The notes beneath the pieces were generated by a model. It was not told the DNA's origin and did no database searches. It was given only the letters and a program-made list of their open reading frames with translations. Shown one piece after another: positions 58,701 to 64,000 of a stretch of 64,000 bases of DNA (position 1 is its first letter; every line of letters begins with the position of its first letter). The translations under genes were made by a program, and so were the position numbers. The stretch spans positions 1 to 64,000 of the forward strand of contig JAMKCH010022313.1 of assembly GCA_023653785.1 (NCBI GenBank), in the 5' to 3' direction. The DNA is from Ophioderma brevispina (Eukaryota > Echinodermata > Ophiuroidea > Amphilepidida > Ophiodermatidae).

Positions 58701-60540
58701 AGTACGCAGCCTAACACCCATATCCATTTAATATGTGAATGCCCCCCCCCCCAACCCGTGTCAGCCCTATCAGCAAAGTATACGAAATGCATAGCCGGAC
58801 AGAACGATGTGGTTTATTAGTATCGATAAGTCTGAGGATTTTCAGTTCCCAGGGCCCGTTTTAAATACTGCGCAAAAAATAAGTCGTCACACTAATTGGT
58901 CTGGCTAAGTGTCACTTACGCACATATGGCAAGAGTCGAGAGACAGTGCGAGTATAACCAGAACCATGTGTTTTTGACTAATGTTGGTGGCGGAGTACTT
59001 CCCCCTACCTCGGGGGATTGGAGACGTTTTCCTTCCTATACAGATTCGGAGGGTCCGCGGATATGGGGGTTGAAGAGTCAGTGTAAATTTCAGTGGCTTA
59101 GCCTTTTCATCACCGTGGACCCGAGGGGAGGGTCTATCTATTGGGCCGGAAATTAAAAGGGCAAAATACTCAACAAATGTGGACAATTTTCACTTATTTT
59201 TTGATTTATATGTTAATCTTCGTTACTTAAGCTAACAAAATAGACCTATTTAACACTTAGTTCCCGAAGGAAACCACATTTCCCGATGTAATTTTTTGCA
59301 CGAAATTTATACCACATGGAAGGGTCATAAGACAACTCCAACTCAGCAACAAAAATGAAATTTGTATTTTGGCTGCAATAGGGGCAACATTGTTTTTAAA
59401 ACACGCGAAAATTGGGAAAAAACGGAAAATTCAAATGAGCCTTGGCTTACACCAAAACTTTTCAAAACTTATTTTATGTTGACTCTATTCTAGAAGACCC
59501 CAATTCCATATATTTAACACCAAACTTGCAGTTTTTAGGGAATCCTGCATTTTTTACGGGTGTTTCAAAATCAGTCATTTTCTCATAGAGTTTTGTACAG
59601 TAAACGGTTTGGCAACGTCCATGATGACATTGTTTGTTTCACAGCACCTAAGGGTTAATTTTTTTAATGTTACTAATAATAGTGTTTACTTCACTATGTG
59701 TGAACTTATAATCCAGATAAAAACAAATTTCTTTGGTTCTTGTTTCTTATTCTTATTTTTAAAAATATTCTGAAATGAACTTCCGTTAGTGCCCAATGGG
59801 GGGGGGTCCATGGGAACCCCCACTAATTAACTCATTAACGGCTTGGCCGATTTTTAAATATTTTTATGAAAGACGCGCATTTACAAGTCAGAACAATTCC
59901 AAAATAATTCGGCGCAAAAATCCAAAGCGTAAAGCGGCAGCGCGCAAACAAATTTTGGGGGTCCCGCTAGAACCCCCCTGGGTCCCTTAGTGTTAGAAGA
60001 CTTATTGCGCCAGTCTATATGGGAATATTGGTCCTCTGCTGTTGTTTGATAATTCGTTATTCCTCGTACCCACGAGTGGTTATGTCGCTCACCAAAATGG
60101 GAACCCTTAAAAATTGACACTTTTAACGTAAAATGCGTCGTTATAGCATGAAAAATTGTCTATATAATCTACCAGGAATCGCTTCCGAGAATTAGTCCTA
60201 ACTGCACTCCCATATATAACGAAATACACAATAAGGGCAAAATGTGGCACTGGAATATCCACAGTTCACGTTTAGAAACTAGCCAGAGCTTGATAGCTGT
60301 GGATAAAATAGGTAAACAACAAAAAGAAGTAATGGAAATAGAAGTGGAAAAGGTGTCTTTTAGAGGGCGTACTTACCAGACACAAGAGGCGTTTTCTTGT
60401 GTTAGGCCTAAAGCACGGAATTCTTTTGTTCCTTTCGATAGTGAACAACATGATTTCGAAATAAGCTTCCGAAAAACATAGGGTGGGGAAAAATGCATTA
60501 ATTAATTACACCACGATGCATGTTTAGTAGGCCTATCGCC
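58701..60540. other. No recognised gene
   Basis: C- and G-runs at 58742 and 59800. Around 59800-59990, TGGGAACCCCCACTAATTAA and GGGGGTCCCGCTAGAACCCC face each other as an imperfect inverted pair, possibly a decayed element. The plus-strand open frame 60242-60481 has no recognised domain. Confidence 0.4.
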
Positions 60541-60544
60541 TGAG

Positions 60545-60805
60545 GTACTAGGGCGCATCCAGGATCGCCCGTCCTGGGGGTTGAGCGATTCTGGATACGG
60601 TCCCAGTCCATGCAGCAGGTGGTCCAGGGTCCAGGGGCGAAACCTTTGAGAAAATATACGTTTTCAGAGGAAATTTGACATCATTTTTTACCCATTCTGG
60701 TGCAAGCAATCTGAAAACTATGAAGTTCTTAAGATTTGATTTAAGACCCCCCGGGGGTTGCGCGCGCTCCCTTAATCCCACCCCACCCAAATACGCCCAT
60801 GGTTA
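60545..60805 (-). mobile_element. Probable short-TIR repeat (low confidence)
   Basis: The edges read GGGCGTATTTGGG (minus, from about 60800) and AGGGCGCATCCAGG (plus, from about 60550), an imperfect inverted pair. The GC-rich ends and lack of coding sequence suit a non-autonomous element, but no second copy was found in the window. Confidence 0.35.
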
Positions 60806-61720
60806 CATTATTTTGCAATGAAAATAGAAGATTAACTCACCCAGAATAGAGCCGCCCCATCCATATATTATCGATATCGACCCACCAACAACCCACGTTT
60901 TCGTTACCAGCTGTCCTTCATATCAGGTATAAACACTCAAACCTTTCATGTGCCTGCAACCATACAGATCGGAACAAGTAACTACCAGTAATGCGAGCAC
61001 ATTGATGCCCTTTGTCTTTCCCATCCATTATGTGGTATATATTGTTAACTGAGACCCGCAACTAAAATGGTCAATTGCTATTGGGAAAAATCTAGCCTTG
61101 ACCTCTGCTACACCTGGTCGCATTTCATAAATAGCCAAATCGGCATTGTAACTTCCGTATCGTTTTAGGACTTTAGACCTTTGACCCCCCTGTCATATTT
61201 CCAGGAAAAATTGTCTTTTAGTAATTTCGAAAATAGTTTCTAAGATTTATTTGATATTAAAAATATAGAAAACATGTTTTCCTTGTCTCCAATAATTTAA
61301 CGGCATATTTTTTATTGGCTATAACTTGCTGGAATAGTTATAAAACATAATTCTTAAAACCATATCTTGATTTGTCCAAAGGTCAGGAGTCTAAAAAGTG
61401 GCAAAACCTTCCCACAATGCATCATAAATCTGTAATGTCGATTTTCGCTTATTGGTCCTAAAACTATTACATGTAGAAAATAACAGAAAATTTGTGCCTT
61501 TTTTTCATTCATAGAGTATTGCAATTTGTCTCAATACAAAACATTTTACGGGAAACATAAACATTGACTTTCATTGGCCTAATACCTTGTCTTAAATATG
61601 CAGGGTGGTCAAACTTATCTTATTCTTGAATTAGTAAAATACAAATGTATAAAAAAATTTCATACATTTTACAGAGTAAATCTTTTTCCTGGTCATTGGT
61701 ACTGGAAGCAAGTTGCTTTA
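60806..61720. other. No recognised gene
   Basis: On the minus strand at 60842-60905, a stop-free reading (VTKTWVVGGSISIIYGWGGS) ends at a GTGAGT donor. It has no clear acceptor or family and is not called. The rest is AT-rich. Confidence 0.35.
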
Positions 61721-61721
61721 A

Positions 61722-62230
61722 CAAGTTCAAGTTCAAGTTCAAGTTTATTGTGTAGGCCACTGGCCCATTTCAAACAAAATCAATAATTACATAATATAAA
61801 CAAATATTAGTAGCGGGTAAAAAAATTATAAATTACAATATTATACAGACATACTCTTTATAACAAAATTTGAGATAATAATTTAACACAATCATTAAAG
61901 AATCTTCTTACAGAAGATAGTCATTGCGCCGTTTCATTGATCTTAAATATATTACTAATGTTTTGAATAATTTGTTCATTAGTTCTACAGAGCATTGTTT
62001 GAATGTGAAAATATGAGGGAAACCTATGATAATAAAAAGGAATGAAATATTTCTTAATAGGTCTTGATACTGAGGGTCCAACCATAGGAAATGGTATTCA
62101 TCCTCGATGGTGTTTAGGTTACAAATTACAGGTCCGTTCTTCTACTGGTGTGCCCACATAATCTTCCTGTTTTTTTGGGGGGGAATGAATAGCAAGAGGA
62201 AAATGAACCAGAACGGAATGATGCAAGTGC
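61722..62230 (-). pseudogene. LINE ORF2 C-terminus with (TTGAAC)n tail
   Basis: The minus strand reads VICNLNTIEDEYHFLWLDPQ (about 62075-62130), the conserved I-E-D-E-x-H-F-L block near the end of many non-LTR ORF2 proteins. A frame change leads to KYFIPFYYHRFPSYF. The 3' UTR ends with GGGCCAGTGGCCTACACAA, TAAACTTGAACTTGAACTTG at 61722-61765. This repeat-tail type is known in CR1/L2-like elements and resembles the end of the LINE at 48763. It is strongly 5'-truncated. Confidence 0.8.
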
Positions 62231-63467
62231 TTTACGATATTTAACGACTTGTGTACAATCAAGGTATAATGCTGGACGCATAACCCCCGCAGCCGCGCAA
62301 GTGGCTGTAAGCCGGCTAAATACCCTTAACGGGGATCCGTCTGCTCATTAGGTCAGTCCACTGGTAGGGTATTTTTAGCGCTGGACTAAATGTTTTTTTC
62401 ATTTTGTAACTATGGACCCATCCTTTTTCACATTCATGCGGGGACAATTGAATATTATTATTAAAGAACATTCAGATGTTGAATCTTAAAAAAGAATTTT
62501 ATACAAAAAAATTAAAAACGACCCTTTTAAAAAAAAAAAAAATGAAAGATTTGATGACGCCACGGCATTGATTGGTTTATTATTTTTTGCTTCGGGGAAC
62601 CCATTCATGTAAAAAGACGTACGTAATCCCTACATGGAAAAAAAACAACGGATTATCGCGGCCTCGGACGTCGGTCTTTGAATCAGTAGGGAAAAGGTTA
62701 ATTTTGTACGTTTAACATAATAAACGGTGTCTTTTGGAAAAAATAATAGCACTTTGGCACCAGAAGGGGTCATGGTACAGACCTTTATTTGTAACATCGT
62801 CGGATTTTTATATATCGGTCGCCCCGAAGAGCAAACTGATATCTGATACCCTACACGTGACCTGGTACCTGACACGTGACACCAACTATTCATCTCTGTT
62901 ACCGTTTATAACTACAATACGCAAAGCAGCAAGCATTCTGTATTTCCTGTATCTCTGTTGTCACAGCGTAAATCGATCAAGATGGGAGACTTTACATGTG
63001 GTTCTGTACCGGACGGTAGGACACGGTCTGCGCGATTTGGGCATAGGGGATTTCCAAACGGTAATTTGTGAAACTGCTCCAACATGCATTTACGATGGCA
63101 GTCTCGGTCCCAGTTACATTAAAAAACTCTCTTAAACCTTTGTTCAAAAGATCTTAGTAATATCATGATAAATTAAGAAAAAATATGAAGTTCACATAAT
63201 CATACTTCTGTTCAATTACCTGTCATACCTCAAAACTCCAGACTGCTTCCCCTGCAAGTTAGCTCTATCAAACATAATACCCTTGAACATACGCGCCAAT
63301 GCTTACAGATCTATCTCTCTGTAGCCATGCGCCCCGATACCTCTAATATCAAAACAGCCTATTATAATTATTATAACACCCCAAAACATTGCACTCCTGG
63401 GTCTTTGTTATCTTTCAAGGAGCTTATATATTCGAAAATAGCTGCTTGAAGCTAATCTACTTCTATC
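62231..63467. other. No recognised gene; one orphan open frame
   Basis: A 133-codon plus-strand open frame (62734-63135) is unusual for this window and lies in slightly GC-richer DNA, but no domain, splice site or duplicated copy supports it. GGCTAAATACCC (62313) faces GGGTATTTTTAGC (62367) as an imperfect inverted pair. Confidence 0.35.
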
Positions 63468-64000
63468 TACCTTTTAATTACGGTAAACCCCCAATTATTC
63501 AATAATCTCACGCATTTTTACCTATACAGAACATAAAATTACAATTGGTTTGGAAGCAGAAAATGTAAATGAACAGTGGCTAGAAAAAAAATATACACAT
63601 TTTGAAAAAGGTGGTATTTATACGCTGAACGTGTTATATTTTCCCGTAATATTTACGTTATTTTGTAATTACTTGTTTTTAATTAAGAATATGAACTATG
63701 AAATCGTTTTTCAATAAAAATGTGTTAATAACGTATAAGTAAGTCATTAAAAAAATGACAAAATTTTATTTTCCCTATCATTTTTAACAAATTAGTTTTT
63801 AAAAACTCTTTTCCTCCTTTTTGTATTTAGTTAATTGAAAAAGTAGTAATACATATATATATATCTCTATATTCTATTAATTTTAGCATATGCTATCAGT
63901 AAAGTCATGTAGTGTCGCGGATAAAGGTTAGGAAATGTATCTTAAGGACCCAGGTTCGAATCTATTGTAAGTACATGTATTAGTTTATTCATATGATAAG
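63468..64000 (+). mobile_element. TIR element with pol III boxes, copy 2 (cut by window end)
   Basis: Aligns with 53810-54345 throughout (TTAATTACGGTAAACCCC, TATTCAATAATC, AACAGTGGCTAGAAAA, TTTATACGCTGA, CTCTTTTCCTCCTTTTTG). The A-box region is TAGTGTCGCGG (63910-63920, one A-to-C change); the B box GGTTCGAATCT starts at 63953. The left terminus CTACACTGTTAAAAAT is missing here, so this copy starts inside the element or its end has diverged. Differences from copy 1 are mostly single-base indels. Confidence 0.8.

Noticed and set aside
60842..60905. Possible transporter exon on the minus strand (glycine/tryptophan-rich reading with a GTGAGT donor)
   Set aside because: It does not match the D-G-G-W-G-W first exon of MCT proteins or any other segment recognised, and no acceptor is clear.
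62734..63135. Plus-strand open frame of 133 codons
   Set aside because: No domain, no splice context and no duplicate, so it is not called as a gene. It is mentioned only as an orphan frame.

Overview
This is eukaryotic DNA, almost certainly from an animal. It is AT-rich and full of homopolymers. It has no long open reading frame in 64 kb, and the protein homology that can be seen is split by splice sites, stops and frameshifts. The repeat content points to an invertebrate, perhaps a marine deuterostome (hemichordate, echinoderm or cephalochordate): decayed LINEs of several types, a Penelope-like element, tRNA-derived SINEs ending in a GCGCTATATAAAT plus (ATT)n tail, and many non-autonomous elements with long inverted repeats. 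The lineage is an inference from repeat style only. No intact host gene, rRNA gene, CRISPR array or convincing functional tRNA gene is visible.

The only host-type coding homology is to SLC16/monocarboxylate-transporter-like major facilitator proteins. One exon with clean splice sites (38256-38396, minus) encodes the TM2-TM3 region. A downstream block (about 34020-34816, minus) carries TM4 to about TM8 with frameshifts. A second, inverted copy of the same block lies on the plus strand at about 10985-11860 and is also broken. A Penelope-like retroelement sits in the presumed intron between the minus-strand exons.

Layout. 0-6.3 kb: SINE remnants, a GTAC-rich minisatellite and an AAACCAGG-type palindromic minisatellite. 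7-10 kb: a foldback element, a LINE ORF2 scrap and a decayed LINE ORF1 with an SGNH/GDSL esterase domain. 11 kb: the plus-strand transporter copy. 12-15.8 kb: MITEs and foldback elements. 16-17.9 kb: a decayed LINE. 18.4-20.5 kb: an interrupted foldback copy and a short TIR element. 20.5-24.9 kb: little recognisable. 24.9-29.3 kb: two copies of one MITE, a duplicated segment with a hairpin insertion, a SINE, and a TIR element partly tandem-duplicated with its flank. 31.8-33.3 kb: a TIR element split by a 5'-truncated LINE. 34-38.4 kb: the minus-strand transporter fragments and the Penelope element. 39 kb: a G-rich array. 40.9-45.5 kb: a foldback element, then a TIR element whose middle holds a roughly 2 kb alternating two-type satellite, beside a short relative without the satellite. 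46.5-48.3 kb: more inverted repeats and a LINE 3' end. 48.7-52.3 kb: a repeat split by a 3.5 kb LINE. 53-54.8 kb: a LINE 3' end abutting a TIR element with tRNA-like promoter boxes; a second copy of that element runs off the end of the window at 63.5-64 kb. 56-62.3 kb: one more MITE and another LINE 3' end.

The window is best read as layered mobile-element sediment, with several insertions datable by which element splits which. The most unusual structures are the satellite inside a TIR element (41.9-45 kb), the TIR element with pol III-type boxes (53.8 and 63.5 kb) and the inverted pair of broken transporter copies. Many repeat pairs differ by single-base indels in homopolymers, so part of the frameshifting may be assembly error rather than decay.
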